Positions 24,775 to 35,300 of a DNA stretch of 64,000 nucleotides are shown piece after piece. The position numbers and the translations under genes are program-made. Origin of the DNA: Oscillatoriales cyanobacterium (GTDB lineage: Bacteria > Cyanobacteriota > Cyanobacteriia > Cyanobacteriales > Laspinemataceae); NCBI GenBank assembly GCA_011390955.1, contig JAABRM010000032.1, forward strand, positions 1-64,000. The letters are read 5' to 3'. The stretch's first letter is position 1. Each line of letters opens with the position of its first letter. The notes below the pieces were generated by a model, which saw nothing but the letters and a program-made list of their open reading frames with translations, was not told the DNA's origin and made no database searches.

Positions 24775-26267
24775 GTCATGTTTGCTCCTCCCATCAATAA
24801 ACCAATCTTTTCTAATGTAGCGGTATTTGCATCCAAAATATCCACAAATTCTCCCCGATAAATAACTGCTATGCGATCGCTCATCGCCATAACTTCTTCT
24901 AACTCGGTGGAAATATACAAAATCGCGGCACCCCGTTTTCGTTGGGCCAATAACTCCTCGTGAACCGTAGCGGTTGCACCGACATCTAATCCCCTGGTGG
25001 GTTGCATGGCGATAATTAAATTTGGTTCTTCTGCCAGTTCTCTGGCTAATACGACTTTTTGTTGATTCCCCCCTGATAGTTGACTAACTTTTACATTCTC
25101 TCCAGAAACGCGAATTTTAAATTTTTCTATGCTGATTTGAGCATTGCGTTCGATCGCCTTTGGTTGCAATAAAAAATAACGGCAAAACGGCGACTTAGTA
25201 AAACTATTTAAAATTAAGTTTTTCCCAATGGTAAACCGCAAGATTAACCCCATTTTTTGCCGGTCTTCAGGAATATAGCCGATTTTCGGATGCACCAAAG
25301 AACCAGGGAAGGAAATTTTACCCTGATGGATACTTCTTAAACCGGCGATCGCATCAGCCAATTCTCGTTGTCCATTCCCATCAACCCCCGCAATGCCTAA
25401 AATTTCTCCAGCCCGTAATTCAAAGGAAATATTGCGGACAGCGGGAAGCTTTCTATCATCTAAAACCTGTAATTTTTCTACGGATAAAATTACAGGGGCT
25501 GCGGTGGATACAGATTGATTAACTGGTTGATTAACTGGTTGATTAACTCTTAAACTTACCCCTTGTCCCACCATCAACTCTGATAATTGCTGAGAATTAA
25601 CTTCTTGAGTGCTTCTGGTAGCGACTACTTTACCTTGCTTTAATACGGTGACAGTATCGCAAAGTTTAATGACTTCTTCTAGTTTATGGCTAATAAAAAT
25701 AATCGTCTTACCAGCCGCCGCTAATTGTCGCAAGATATGAATAAATCCTTCTACTTCCTTGGGGGTTAAAACGGCGGTTGGTTCATCAAAAATTAATAGT
25801 TTTGCTTGGCGATATAATACTTTTAATATTTCGACTCTTTGCTGTTGCCCTACAGGTAAATTTTCGATGCGGGCTTTTGGCTCAATGTCTAGGCCATAAC
25901 TTTGAGCTAAAGTTAAAATTTCTTGTTGTTTTTGCGACCAATTTAACCGCCAACTATTTGCGGTGCCCAAGATAATATTTTCCGTGACGGTCAAGTTAGG
26001 CACCAGCATAAAATGTTGATGTACCATGCCGATTCCTAACTGAATTGCTTGGTAAGGCGAGGTGATTTTGACGGGGCGATCGTCTAAATAAATTGTGCCC
26101 GTATCCGGTTGATATAGACCGCTCAAGATATTCATTAAAGTGGTCTTTCCGGCTCCATTTTCCCCTAATATTGCCATGATTTTGCCAGTTTCAACCCGGA
26201 AACTAATGCGATCGTTGGCAATAAATGACTGAAAGTGTTTACTAATATTTTCTAAGCGTAAATCCAT
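24771..26267 (-). CDS. ABC importer ATPase with two nucleotide-binding domains (YufO/NupO type)
   Basis: The 498-residue protein contains two ABC domains in tandem, as in sugar and nucleoside importers. Domain 1 has Walker A GENGAGKTT, a signature-like LPVGQQQRVEILK and Walker B LLIFDEPTAVL. Domain 2 has a degenerate Walker A (GVDGNGQRE), signature LSGGNQQKVVLARELA and a changed Walker B (NLIIAMQPTRGLDVG). Between them is a small repeat of VNQPVNQPVNQ. It would energise uptake through the two downstream permeases. Confidence 0.92.
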   Translation of the reverse strand: MDLRLENISKHFQSFIANDRISFRVETGKIMAILGENGAGKTTLMNILSGLYQPDTGTIYLDDRPVKITSPYQAIQLGIGMVHQHFMLVPNLTVTENIILGTANSWRLNWSQKQQEILTLAQSYGLDIEPKARIENLPVGQQQRVEILKVLYRQAKLLIFDEPTAVLTPKEVEGFIHILRQLAAAGKTIIFISHKLEEVIKLCDTVTVLKQGKVVATRSTQEVNSQQLSELMVGQGVSLRVNQPVNQPVNQSVSTAAPVILSVEKLQVLDDRKLPAVRNISFELRAGEILGIAGVDGNGQRELADAIAGLRSIHQGKISFPGSLVHPKIGYIPEDRQKMGLILRFTIGKNLILNSFTKSPFCRYFLLQPKAIERNAQISIEKFKIRVSGENVKVSQLSGGNQQKVVLARELAEEPNLIIAMQPTRGLDVGATATVHEELLAQRKRGAAILYISTELEEVMAMSDRIAVIYRGEFVDILDANTATLEKIGLLMGGANMT

Positions 26268-26311
26268 GATTTTTTTACATTACCAGAAAATTACCAGAAA
26301 ATTATCAAAAA

Positions 26312-26449
26312 ATTATACCAGTTTAAAAAATTATTGCTACATTTACTATATTTATTTGGGCTAGGGATTCCCATAAGTGGTCGTCCCGGGCAAGCAAGGG
26401 CGCAATGCTTGCGCCCCTACTGCTACATTAATGTAAATGGTATTATAAT
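26312..26449. mobile_element. MITE-like element, family B (copy 2)
   Basis: Ends ATTATACCAGTTTA (left) and TAAATGGTATTATAAT (right) are imperfect inverted repeats. The centre holds a GGGCGCAATGCTTGCGCCC hairpin. It sits between the BMP-protein and ATPase genes of one transport cluster, immediately after the BMP stop codon. Confidence 0.55.
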
Positions 26450-27493
26450 TTATACTTTTTTCACGCAACGGGTATCCTTTCCGGCTTCTTGACAAGGTTC
26501 AAAGATAATTTTTTGCTGAAAAATGGCTTGTTCTATTTCTAAGGCATTTTGTTTAATGGGTTCGGGTACGGCGGAACCAAATTGACCTAAATATAAGATA
26601 TCTTTTCTGTCTAAACCGATATTATATATCTGTCCTTTGAGTTCTTTTTTCTGAGCGAGTTCTGCTAAATACGCGATCGCCACATCCAAGCGTTTGATAA
26701 TACTGGTTAACACTGCTTTGGGAGCAACTTGTAATTGATCCGTTGTATTCCCAAAAGCATAAACTCCTTTATCGCTGGCGGCTTGTAAAACTGCGGGAGA
26801 AGAACTATCTAACCATTGATAAATTACATCAGCACCATCGGCAATTAAAGCCAGTGCCGCTTGTTTTGCCTTCACAATATCATTCCAATCCCCCACAAAG
26901 GTGGAACTCACTTGAATATTCGGTTTAACCGATTTTGCGCCTAATTCAAATCCCCGCAATTCTTCCTGGGTGGCCGGAAATTCTTGCCCCGCTATATAGG
27001 CTAATTTATTTGATTTAGTCATCGCTGCCCCAATTACACCACATAAATAACTCCCTTGTAAGTGATCGATTCTTAAGGAAGCAATATTTTCTCCTTGATT
27101 ATTCCCATTGATCCCGACAAAAAATGTATTGGGAAATTGGGGCGCAACTTGTTCTATAGAGGCATCAAATTGTCCCCCATGAGCAAAGACCACATTATAA
27201 CCTTTGCGGGCAAAGTCAATTAAAACTTCCGCTTGATCGGTTTGGGCAACTTGTTCGAGATAAGCAACTTCTGCCCCTAACTTTTGTTTGGCTAGGTTGA
27301 TTCCTTCGTATCCCGACTGATTCCAAGCTTTATCGGTGATTAGACCAGGAAGTGCGATCGCAATTTTAAACTCTGCCCCACTATCACTAACGGTGCTACT
27401 TTGATTACTACTGCAAGCTTTCAGTAATAAGCTAGTCCCTAAAGTCGCTGAACCATAAACTAAAAATTTCCGGCGGCTAAAATTTCGCTGCAT
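26450..27493 (-). CDS. BMP family substrate-binding lipoprotein
   Basis: The 347-residue protein is the periplasmic binding component of a BMP-type (basic membrane protein, PnrA-like) ABC importer. The N-terminus combines a twin-arginine-like motif, SRRKFLVYG, with a lipobox, LLLKAC, so it is probably exported and lipid-anchored. Family motifs include IALPGLITDKAWNQSGYEG and VFAHGGQFDASIEQVAPQFP. It is the first gene of a four-gene cluster with one ATPase and two permeases. Ligands of the family are purine nucleosides or related compounds; the ligand here is inferred. Confidence 0.9.
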   Translation of the reverse strand: MQRNFSRRKFLVYGSATLGTSLLLKACSSNQSSTVSDSGAEFKIAIALPGLITDKAWNQSGYEGINLAKQKLGAEVAYLEQVAQTDQAEVLIDFARKGYNVVFAHGGQFDASIEQVAPQFPNTFFVGINGNNQGENIASLRIDHLQGSYLCGVIGAAMTKSNKLAYIAGQEFPATQEELRGFELGAKSVKPNIQVSSTFVGDWNDIVKAKQAALALIADGADVIYQWLDSSSPAVLQAASDKGVYAFGNTTDQLQVAPKAVLTSIIKRLDVAIAYLAELAQKKELKGQIYNIGLDRKDILYLGQFGSAVPEPIKQNALEIEQAIFQQKIIFEPCQEAGKDTRCVKKV

Positions 27494-27861
27494 ATTTTCC
27501 CTGGATAATATCTACTTATTTTATAGTATTTTCACAAATCATTCGTCAAGCGATCGCCGAAATTAGTTCGGTTATCTAAAATTTTTCCGAAAAATCAGCT
27601 ATTCTGGGGTTGGTTTTCTTATATAATGCGATAATTTTCTGTGCGAATACAGGAGATTTGCCCATTATACTTTCTTCGGGACAAGACCGAGGCAACCACT
27701 GCCAACGGAATTGTCTCTACAGTCCGGGACAACCACGGAAAACCGGGGCAACCACCGCCCCTGGGAATTGCCCCTACGGTATGACCCGGATATCTGTATG
27801 CTTTGAATATGTTACCGTAAAGGTCAAATCACCCTAGTTGTACTCTAGGTTTTAATTCAAC
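27494..27861. other. Intergenic region with degenerate repeats
   Basis: This divergent region holds a degenerate GGGACAACCACGGAAAACCGGG-type repeat (written in two parts, near 27675 and 27725) with CAATTGCCCCTACGG-like ends. A 75-codon frame through it (27610-27837) looks like repeat translation and is not called. Confidence 0.5.
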
Positions 27862-28638
27862 ATGACTGCTGAAAATTTTTTAACGATTGGCGACGAAAAT
27901 ATCTCTTTACCCCAAGCACTGGGTTATTTGCGGGCAAGTGGAGACTTGCAGCAATTTCTGATGCGAATTCTGCGGCAGCACGTGATTGCCAAAGAGGTCG
28001 CCCAACGCACGGATCTGGAGGTTGACTCTAGCCAAATCGAACAAGCGATCGTCAATTTTCGACTGCAAAATCAACTGGTGAATCCCCAAAGTTTTGACCA
28101 ATGGCTGACCAGTCAAGGCACTAACTATGTTGATTTTCGCAAACAAGTGACAGCGGGATTAAAGTTTGAGTTGCTCAAACAAGCGATCGTCCATAGTAAA
28201 GTGGAAGAAGTCTTTGAGCAAAATAAAGATACCTTTGAACAGGTGATTCTTTCGCGAATTGTGGTGGAGGATTTATCCAAGGCAGAAGAGTTAAAAACTC
28301 AGCTTGATAAAAAGCCTGCCCAATTTGAAAAACTGGTGAAAGAGCATTCCACAACCAGCGATCGCCTATTTAATGGCATGATGGGGGCGGTGACATTGGG
28401 CCAACTGCCAGACCAAATTCGTGAATTGCTCAAAGATGCCCAACCGGGAGATATTGTCGGACCTGTAGAATTTCAGAATTTATACAGTGTTCTGCGACTG
28501 GAACAACGGATTCCCGCCACACTTTCTGGACAACTGAAACAAAATCTAGAAGAGCAAGTATTTGAACAATGGTGGCAATTGCAACTGCAAAATCAGCCGG
28601 TGAAACTGCATATAGAACCGCCAAAAGTTGAAGCTTGA
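27862..28638 (+). CDS. Parvulin-type peptidyl-prolyl isomerase (SurA/PpiC-like)
   Basis: The 258-residue protein has a SurA-like N-terminal helical chaperone domain (about residues 15-120) and a C-terminal parvulin (PpiC) isomerase domain. The parvulin domain contains FEKLVKEHSTTSDRLFNGMMGAVTLGQLPDQIRELLKDAQPGD split over residues about 150-200, and GPVEFQNLYSVLRLE. No signal peptide is seen, as in cyanobacterial relatives often found near type I secretion genes. No such genes are adjacent here. It is a single gene. Confidence 0.88.
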   Translation: MTAENFLTIGDENISLPQALGYLRASGDLQQFLMRILRQHVIAKEVAQRTDLEVDSSQIEQAIVNFRLQNQLVNPQSFDQWLTSQGTNYVDFRKQVTAGLKFELLKQAIVHSKVEEVFEQNKDTFEQVILSRIVVEDLSKAEELKTQLDKKPAQFEKLVKEHSTTSDRLFNGMMGAVTLGQLPDQIRELLKDAQPGDIVGPVEFQNLYSVLRLEQRIPATLSGQLKQNLEEQVFEQWWQLQLQNQPVKLHIEPPKVEA

Positions 28639-28664
28639 TATTCCCAACCTAACCTAAGTTTAAG

Positions 28665-28725
28665 AAACCGGGTTTCTGCGTGTATTTTTGATAAGGACAA
28701 CCTTTTCCAGAAACCCGTTTTTTCT
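28665..28725. repeat. Pair of AAACCCGGTTTCT palindromes after the parvulin gene
   Basis: AAGAAACCGGGTTTCTGCG and a later CAGAAACCCGTTTTTTC lie just after the parvulin stop codon and can fold together. The run of T suggests a terminator. Confidence 0.6.
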
Positions 28726-28840
28726 AACTTAGTATTTTTTTATATTAACATTTATCTAAACATTTTTTTGCCCAAGGGTTATATTCAAGATATTTATGTT
28801 AGAATGATGGGTAGAGTAATGATTCGCAAGGCGATCGCCT

Positions 28841-29323
28841 ATGAAATTGATTGAAGTTACAGAAACACAAGATCCACTGGCGGAATCGGCTAATTATAAA
28901 GAACCGATAGTTTTAACTCGGAATGGACAAGCGATCGCGGTTTTAATGCCTCTAGAAAGTGAGAGCAACTTGGATAATATTTCGACTAACTGGCGTAAAA
29001 TTATAGAACCAGAGGCGTTTGCTAAAAAAACTGAGTTGGAAACAACTTTTTATCAGCTTGTGGAGCAATGGAAAACAGAAACTCGCGGCATTTCATCCAC
29101 AGAACAACTATCAATGCACTCAGCTTATCAGCAAATCATTGGCATGGGGAGTGAAGTTATCCCGATGCTGTTACGGGAATTGGAAAAAAATTCTGGGCGC
29201 TGGTTTTGGGCTTTAAAATCAATTACTCGTGAAGATCCAGTGCTTCCCGAACAGAGAGGAAAGACCAAAGAAATGATCGAAGCTTGGTTAAATTGGGGGA
29301 GAAAAAAGGGTTATATATGGTGA
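28841..29323 (+). CDS. Phd/YefM-like N-terminus fused to a conserved WFWAL domain
   Basis: The 160-residue protein has an N-terminal segment like Phd/YefM antitoxins (MKLIEVTETQDPLAESANYK and PIVLTRNGQAIAVLMPLE). From about residue 75 it carries a different conserved region with QIIGMGSEVIPMLLREL, RWFWALKSITREDPV and AWLNWGRKKGY. The C-terminal region recurs in cyanobacterial proteins next to DUF7689-like genes, from memory of the family. The next gene overlaps it, so they form a coupled pair. A toxin-antitoxin role is possible but not shown. Confidence 0.72.
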   Translation: MKLIEVTETQDPLAESANYKEPIVLTRNGQAIAVLMPLESESNLDNISTNWRKIIEPEAFAKKTELETTFYQLVEQWKTETRGISSTEQLSMHSAYQQIIGMGSEVIPMLLRELEKNSGRWFWALKSITREDPVLPEQRGKTKEMIEAWLNWGRKKGYIW

Positions 29324-29781
29324 TGAATGAGGACTGGATTGCTAGGGTAAAAGCTTGGATAGAAAGGGATTTTCCTAATTTATCAGCAAATGGATATGAA
29401 ATTACCAGTCCTGATACGATCGATTACAATTGTATCGCTTGGGCAGCGGGTGACGATCAAAGGTGGTGGTGGCCAGATTCGCAAAATATCGATTATTGGC
29501 CAGAGGGAGTACCACGAGAAGTCACTGTAGAGGCTTTCCAGCAGGCTTTTCAAACCATTGGCTATGAAGTTTGTGCAGATGATACTATAGAACCAGGATA
29601 TCAAAAAATAGCCATTTATGCAGATTCTCATGGAAAGCCAACACATATCGCTAGGCAATTAGAGAATGGAAAATGGACGAGTAAGCTAGGGCAAGACGAG
29701 GATATAGAACATGAAAATTTACCCGGACTTGCCGGGGCAATTTATGGCAATGTTGTTGTGATAATGAAACGGATCAATTAA
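29317..29781 (+). CDS. DUF7689-like protein, partner of the upstream gene
   Basis: The protein (about 154 residues from ATG 29317) has a tryptophan-rich conserved core: DYNCIAWAAGDDQRWWWPDS, YWPEGVPREVTVEAF, GYQKIAIYADSHGKPTHIAR and WTSKLGQDEDIEH. The conserved Cys, His and acidic residues hint at an enzyme fold, but no function is established. The frame is open from 29284. ATG 29317 has a better upstream AAAAAAGGG, and ATG 29323 overlaps the upstream stop as TGATG. Either way the gene is translationally coupled to the preceding one. Confidence 0.72.
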   Translation: MVMNEDWIARVKAWIERDFPNLSANGYEITSPDTIDYNCIAWAAGDDQRWWWPDSQNIDYWPEGVPREVTVEAFQQAFQTIGYEVCADDTIEPGYQKIAIYADSHGKPTHIARQLENGKWTSKLGQDEDIEHENLPGLAGAIYGNVVVIMKRIN

Positions 29782-29826
29782 TCGAAATATTTAATTGAAT
29801 TATAACCCAAAAAACCAAGTCAATCC

Positions 29827-30025
29827 TAGGGTGCGTTAGGCGGTGAGAAAATTTTAGAGAAAACTACTAATCTTTACTGTCCGCCTAGACGCACCATAAG
29901 CAGCATTAAATTTTAATCAGTAATGCACCGATTAACCTAATTATTGGTGTATTGGTGCGTTACGGCTCGAACAAGATTAATTCTTGCCATCATAAGTTTA
30001 TACCGAGCCTAACGCACCCTACCAC
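29827..30025. repeat. GGGTGCGTTAGGCGG inverted-repeat elements
   Basis: AGGGTGCGTTAGGCGG pairs with CCGCCTAGACGCACC (about 29829-29896), and GGTGCGTTACGGCTCG pairs with CGAGCCTAACGCACCC (about 29953-30020). They belong to the same dispersed family as 501-723 and the copies near 38.2-38.36 kb. Confidence 0.7.
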
Positions 30026-30030
30026 CCCGC

Positions 30031-32052
30031 TTACTTATTTTCATTTTTTGATTCAGTGTCAACTTTCCAGTCATCTATGGACATATCTAATGTTTCTATG
30101 ACTTCCTGGCAAAATTTAATAATTTTTTCTGCCGATAAATTCACTTCAATAAAAGCGCCATTTTTGAGCTTTTTTGGACTACGAAATTTTTTTTCATTCC
30201 AGCCAATAAAGCTAGGAAATCTCTGGATTATTTCCGGAATTTTTTCAGTTTCTAAATCATCTTCTAACTTATCAAATATTGCGTTCATAGTCACTTCTAA
30301 AACATTTCGCCAACTTTTGACCGGATACTCTTTGCCAAAACAGCAAACCTTTTTTGGTTTTTTTCCTGTTAAATTGCTTTTTTCTTTTGTATTTTTTGCA
30401 GATCCATCACCAAAGTAAGGCCAAATTTGGAGAGCAATGTCAGCGAGATACTGGGATCGTTCTTCAATTTCTTTTCGTCCCCAGCATTCTTTAGCTTGAA
30501 AATACTTATTTACTTCGAGATGGCTACCTTTAAAACGATTTTTTTTGACTTCAAAGTCAGCATTAGAAAGTTCTGAATTTTCACCAGTGAGAGTTAAATT
30601 TCCTAAAGTATGCAGCAAAAGTTCATGGGTATTAGCCCAATCATCTCCTAAATGCTTTTTCCACCAATCAGTCAGAGTTTGTGGCATAATGTGTTCAATG
30701 GAAAGGTTTTCAGGACGAACCGGTTCTTTATGACCAAAGGATTCTTCAATTGATTCGAGGATAAGTTTGCACTTTTCAGAGCTATTATTAGATCCATAGA
30801 GTTGACCTTCAAGTAATTTTGCTCTAAACACTGCATCTTTTGGATATTCTTTATGTTGCAAGATTAATTTTAATTTTTCCACAAAATTATCAGAGCCTAG
30901 GTCAGTGGCTTTACTTACTTGGGAATAGAGCAAAGCAAAAATTCGGTTGAGTCCTCTGGTTTGAATATTACAAACAAAACGACGCAAAAGAAAATTTTCT
31001 AAGATTTGAATAACCGAAATAAGCTCTGATTCTGTGATTCGAGATTTCCTCCAATCATCATAACAATTTAACAGGAATGGATAAACCGTTGCTACATCGA
31101 AACAATTTAATCGCTGTAGATATTTACTGACCACTGGGTTAGTTTCATGTTTTTTAGGATTTAACAAACTAGCATAATATTTAGCATAATTAAATAATTC
31201 CTCTATATAAGACAATGTTTTATTGTTTTTTATCCGATCTTTGATTTCAAAATAAATATCATTTTGCTTAACAACTACACCATTTTTAGTTAGATAATGA
31301 CGAAGAAAATCGGTTAAGTCATCGCCCAGTAAATTTTCCATTGTTTGCCAATATTGAGCATAGACTGACTCTTGCATATTTGGCTCGATTCGCATAAAAA
31401 GATAGTTCCGAATTAAATCGGCTTGAGTCAGGGGTCTTCCTTTCGCATTTAGACTTTCAAAAACTAAATACGGATTATCATCCGAACTTAAGACAACACT
31501 AACTAAAGAAAAATTACTCCTAATAACTTGTTTGATTTTTTTCAATTCTAATGAGGCTTGATTTTGGTAAATTTTTTTTAGAAAAAATTTATAGCATTTC
31601 CCAATAGCTGTTTGATCGTTTTGAGCCTCTGAATTGATAATTTGGTAAAAAGCATTCCGATCAACTTGTGTAGGTTGTAATTTATAGCGATTCACTCCAT
31701 TTTCATACTGGTTGACCAGGAACAAATTATTAATTTCTTTCCCCAATTTTTCGTCTGACTTTTTAGCTATATCTCTGAGAGCAGAAAGCAAAATCAACAC
31801 AGTCGTTAAGCGTTGTTGTCCATCAATTAATAGATACTGAGGTATTGCTTCCGGCACAGGTGAAGTGGGTATGGTGACAATCGAGCCCATGAAATGAGGC
31901 CGTGGATTCTCTGCCTCACAAAGTTCGACCAAATCATTCCAGAGTGCTTCCCATTCGGATGTTTTCCAGCTATAGGGTCTTTGGAATAAGGGGACAAGGT
32001 ACTGTTTTGTTCCCTCAATTACTTGTTGCAGCTTTGTTTCTGATGCTTGCAT
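30031..32052 (-). CDS. GmrSD-like DUF262/DUF1524 HNH nuclease
   Basis: The 673-residue protein has the two-domain plan of single-chain GmrSD/DUF262 type IV restriction enzymes. The N-terminal DUF262 part has VPLFQRPYSWKTSEWEALW and the nucleotide-site motif LIDGQQRLTTVLIL. The C-terminal DUF1524 HNH part has SIEHIMPQTLTDWW followed by LGNLTLTGENSELSN near residue 450-500. A further 110-residue tail follows. Characterised relatives use nucleotide hydrolysis and cut modified, e.g. glucosylated hydroxymethylcytosine, phage DNA. Here the role is inferred. It is A+T-richer than its neighbours and stands alone, consistent with a horizontally acquired defence gene. Confidence 0.88.
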   Translation of the reverse strand: MQASETKLQQVIEGTKQYLVPLFQRPYSWKTSEWEALWNDLVELCEAENPRPHFMGSIVTIPTSPVPEAIPQYLLIDGQQRLTTVLILLSALRDIAKKSDEKLGKEINNLFLVNQYENGVNRYKLQPTQVDRNAFYQIINSEAQNDQTAIGKCYKFFLKKIYQNQASLELKKIKQVIRSNFSLVSVVLSSDDNPYLVFESLNAKGRPLTQADLIRNYLFMRIEPNMQESVYAQYWQTMENLLGDDLTDFLRHYLTKNGVVVKQNDIYFEIKDRIKNNKTLSYIEELFNYAKYYASLLNPKKHETNPVVSKYLQRLNCFDVATVYPFLLNCYDDWRKSRITESELISVIQILENFLLRRFVCNIQTRGLNRIFALLYSQVSKATDLGSDNFVEKLKLILQHKEYPKDAVFRAKLLEGQLYGSNNSSEKCKLILESIEESFGHKEPVRPENLSIEHIMPQTLTDWWKKHLGDDWANTHELLLHTLGNLTLTGENSELSNADFEVKKNRFKGSHLEVNKYFQAKECWGRKEIEERSQYLADIALQIWPYFGDGSAKNTKEKSNLTGKKPKKVCCFGKEYPVKSWRNVLEVTMNAIFDKLEDDLETEKIPEIIQRFPSFIGWNEKKFRSPKKLKNGAFIEVNLSAEKIIKFCQEVIETLDMSIDDWKVDTESKNENK

Positions 32053-32302
32053 GAGTCCCTGCTTCTTTAGACGATTGACTATTGTGATGAGCCACTATTC
32101 TTTGACGATACCACTCAGGGTCTAAATTTTTCAGCATGATTCATGGGGATTCATTAACCCCGGAAAACCGATCGCCCCTACTGACCGATCGCCACAAGAT
32201 TTGAGCCAGAATATATTTTATCGGTATAATTTCCGATGTCATCCGATAGAAAGTTGCTAAAATAATCAACAAAGTCATCACCCAACAAGCAGCCCAGACT
32301 GA

Positions 32303-35300
32303 ATGGTTCATATCAAGAGCATTGAACTGACGAATTTTAAATCTTTTGGTGGCACGACCAATATTCCGTTGCTGCCCGGTTTTACGGTGGTTTCTGGCCC
32401 GAATGGATCTGGCAAGTCGAATATTCTCGACGCGCTGCTATTTTGTCTGGGCATTTCCACCTCTAAGGGAATGCGGGCGGAACGTTTGCCCGATTTGGTG
32501 AATCACGATCGAAGTCAGCGCCGCAACAGTACCGTGGAAGCCAGCGTTCAGGTGACATTTGATCTGGGAGAGGACTGGATCGATCGCCCCCAAAAGACGA
32601 AAGCCACAAAATCGGACAATGAGATAGCCGAAGATGAGACAACGGACGATGTAGAAAATTTAACCGACTCTACAGAAGACCCGGAAGCCAACGAAGCCGA
32701 TCGCAGCGATTCCGGGAATCGCCGCAATGAATGGAGTATCAGCCGTCGCTTGCGGGTGACAAAACAGGGCACCTATACCTCCACTTATTATATGGATGGG
32801 CAACCTTGCACCCTGAGCGAACTGCACGAACGGATGAACGAACTCCGGATCTATCCCGAAGGCTACAATGTGGTGCTTCAGGGGGATGTAACCGCGATTA
32901 TTTCCATGAATGGCAGGGATCGCCGCGCCATTATTGACGAATTGGCGGGGGTTGCGGCGTTCGATCGCAAAATTGCCCAAGCCAAAAGTAAGTTAGATGA
33001 GGTGAAAGAACGGGAAGACCGTTGTCACATTGTCGAACAAGAACTGATTCGCAGTCGCGATCGCCTGGACAAAGACCGGGTGAAAGCGGAAAAATACCAA
33101 AAACTTCGCACGGAATTGCTGGAAAAGCAAAAGTGGGAAAGCATTCTGGCATGGCGGCAACTGAAGCAGCAAGAGTGGGAATTGCGGGAAAAAATCGAAG
33201 CGGGCGATCGCACCATTGGCGAACTCAGCCTGAAAGTTTCCCGGATTAACTATGAAATTGAGCAAACCAACAATCAGTTAAATGAACTCAATGCCCAGGT
33301 AAAAGCCTTGGGTGAAGATCAACTGCTGGCCTTACAAACCACCCAAGCCAACCAACAAGCGGAACAAAAACAACTCCAACAACGGCACGAGGAACTTGTC
33401 ACCAGCCAACAGGAAACCCAAGCCGCCATAGCACGAATTGAGCAAAAAGTCAAGGAAGATGAGGCAGAACTTGCTCGAGTCCAGGAACAACAACAGTTAA
33501 GTGAGGCCAAACTCGCTGTCTTGCGGACGGGACGGGATGAAGCGGCAGTGGCGTTACAACAAGGTCGGGAGCAATCCCAGGCGATCGCCGCTGCTAACCA
33601 AGCTTGGGTAGAACAACAAACCCAACTGCACCGGCAAATTGAAACCTGGCAAAAAACCCTCGACCCCCAAAGAACGGAACAAGCGCGATTACTGGAAAGA
33701 CAGCGATCGCTAGAAGAACAAATTGCCAAACAGCAACAAACCATCCAAGACTCAGAGGCAGAAATTGTCCATAAAAAAGACAGCCTCAAACAACTGCAAA
33801 ACCAAGAACTAGCCAGCCAAACAGACCAAATCCAAGCCCTAGAAGAAGCCCTACAAGAAGCCGAAGCGGAATTGCAACTGCAACAAGCCACCCAAAAGCG
33901 CCTCCTGGAAGAACAACGGGAAAAACAACGACGCCTCGATAAACTGGAAGCCCAAGCCCAAGCCATCAAAGAAACCAGTGGCAGTGGGGCCAGTCAAGCG
34001 ATCGTGGACGCCAAACTGCCTGGGGTTTATGGCTTAGTCGCCCAACTGGGGCGAGTGGAACCGCGCTATCAACTCGCCTTGGAAATTGCCGCTGGTGGCA
34101 GATTAGGCAATATCGTGGTGGAAGATGACGAAGTAGCCGCCGCAGCAATTAAACTGCTGAAACAAAACCGGGCAGGTCGGGCCACGTTCTTACCCCTGAA
34201 CAAGATTAAACCACCGCGTTTTGACTTCAACGAAGGACTGAAAAATGTCCCCGGTTTTATCGACTATGCGGTCAGACTGATTGCTTGTGACAATCGTTAT
34301 CAGCCCATCTTTGCCTATGTATTCGGCAGTACCGTAGTGTTTGAAACCCTCGATGCAGCGCGATCGCACCTGGGGAAAATTCGCATTGTCACCCTAGACG
34401 GGGAACTCCTAGAAACTTCTGGGGCAATGACCGGGGGAACCAGCCAAAATCGTTCCACCCTGCATTTTGGCACTGGAGACAACACCGATTCCACGGAAGT
34501 CGCCGAATTACAAACCCGGTTACAGCAAATTAGCCAAATCTTGGAACGATGCGCGATCGCCACCGAAACCGCCAACACAGCGGTAAAAACCCAATCGCAA
34601 CAACTCATCCAAGCCAAACAAGTCCAGCGGGAAGTGCAACTGCAAGTGCAACAACTGGTCAAAGAAATCAACGGCTTAACCGTATCCATCGAGCAAATGC
34701 AGCAACAACTAGGCAAAAATCGGCAAGAATTGACCGCAGCCAAAGCCCGCTTGCAACAATTAGCCACCGAATTACCCGCCAAAGAAACCCAAATCAACCA
34801 ATTGCGCCAAGCCCTAGCCGAACTGGAAAATTCCAGTAAAAACAGTGAATGGCAACAAATTCAAACCCAACAACAGCGACTAGAAGAAGCCTTACAAACC
34901 GCTCAATCTGCCTTGACCCAAGAAGAAAAAAACCACCAAGAGTTAGACTCTGCCTATCAGCGATTGGCGGAAAAAATCGCCGCAGGAAAACAGCAGTTAA
35001 CCCAACAGCAAACCCAGCAAAAAAACCGAGAAATTGCCATTTACAAAGTGCGTCAGCAATTGTCAGAAATTAACCAGCAAATTCAGGCCACCCAAACAGC
35101 TTTAGGGGAAATCGAAGCCAAATTAGGGGCAGAAAAAGCCGCTCGCGATTTAGCCGAAACCAAATTGCGAGAATTGCACCTGTCTCGACAACAGCACAAC
35201 TGGCAAATCCAACAACTAAGAGAAACTCAGCAACAACGGCGAGAACAACTCCTGGCCTTACAAGAAGAACTCGAACTGAAATTAGCAGATTTACCGGATC

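Noticed and set aside
27610-27837. 75-codon plus-strand frame upstream of the parvulin gene
   Set aside because: It lies in degenerate repeat DNA, has no ribosome binding site and no recognisable protein features.
33319-33969. 216-codon minus-strand frame
   Set aside because: It is an antisense shadow of the SMC coiled coil, rich in Cys, Ser and Trp as expected for a reverse-frame artefact.
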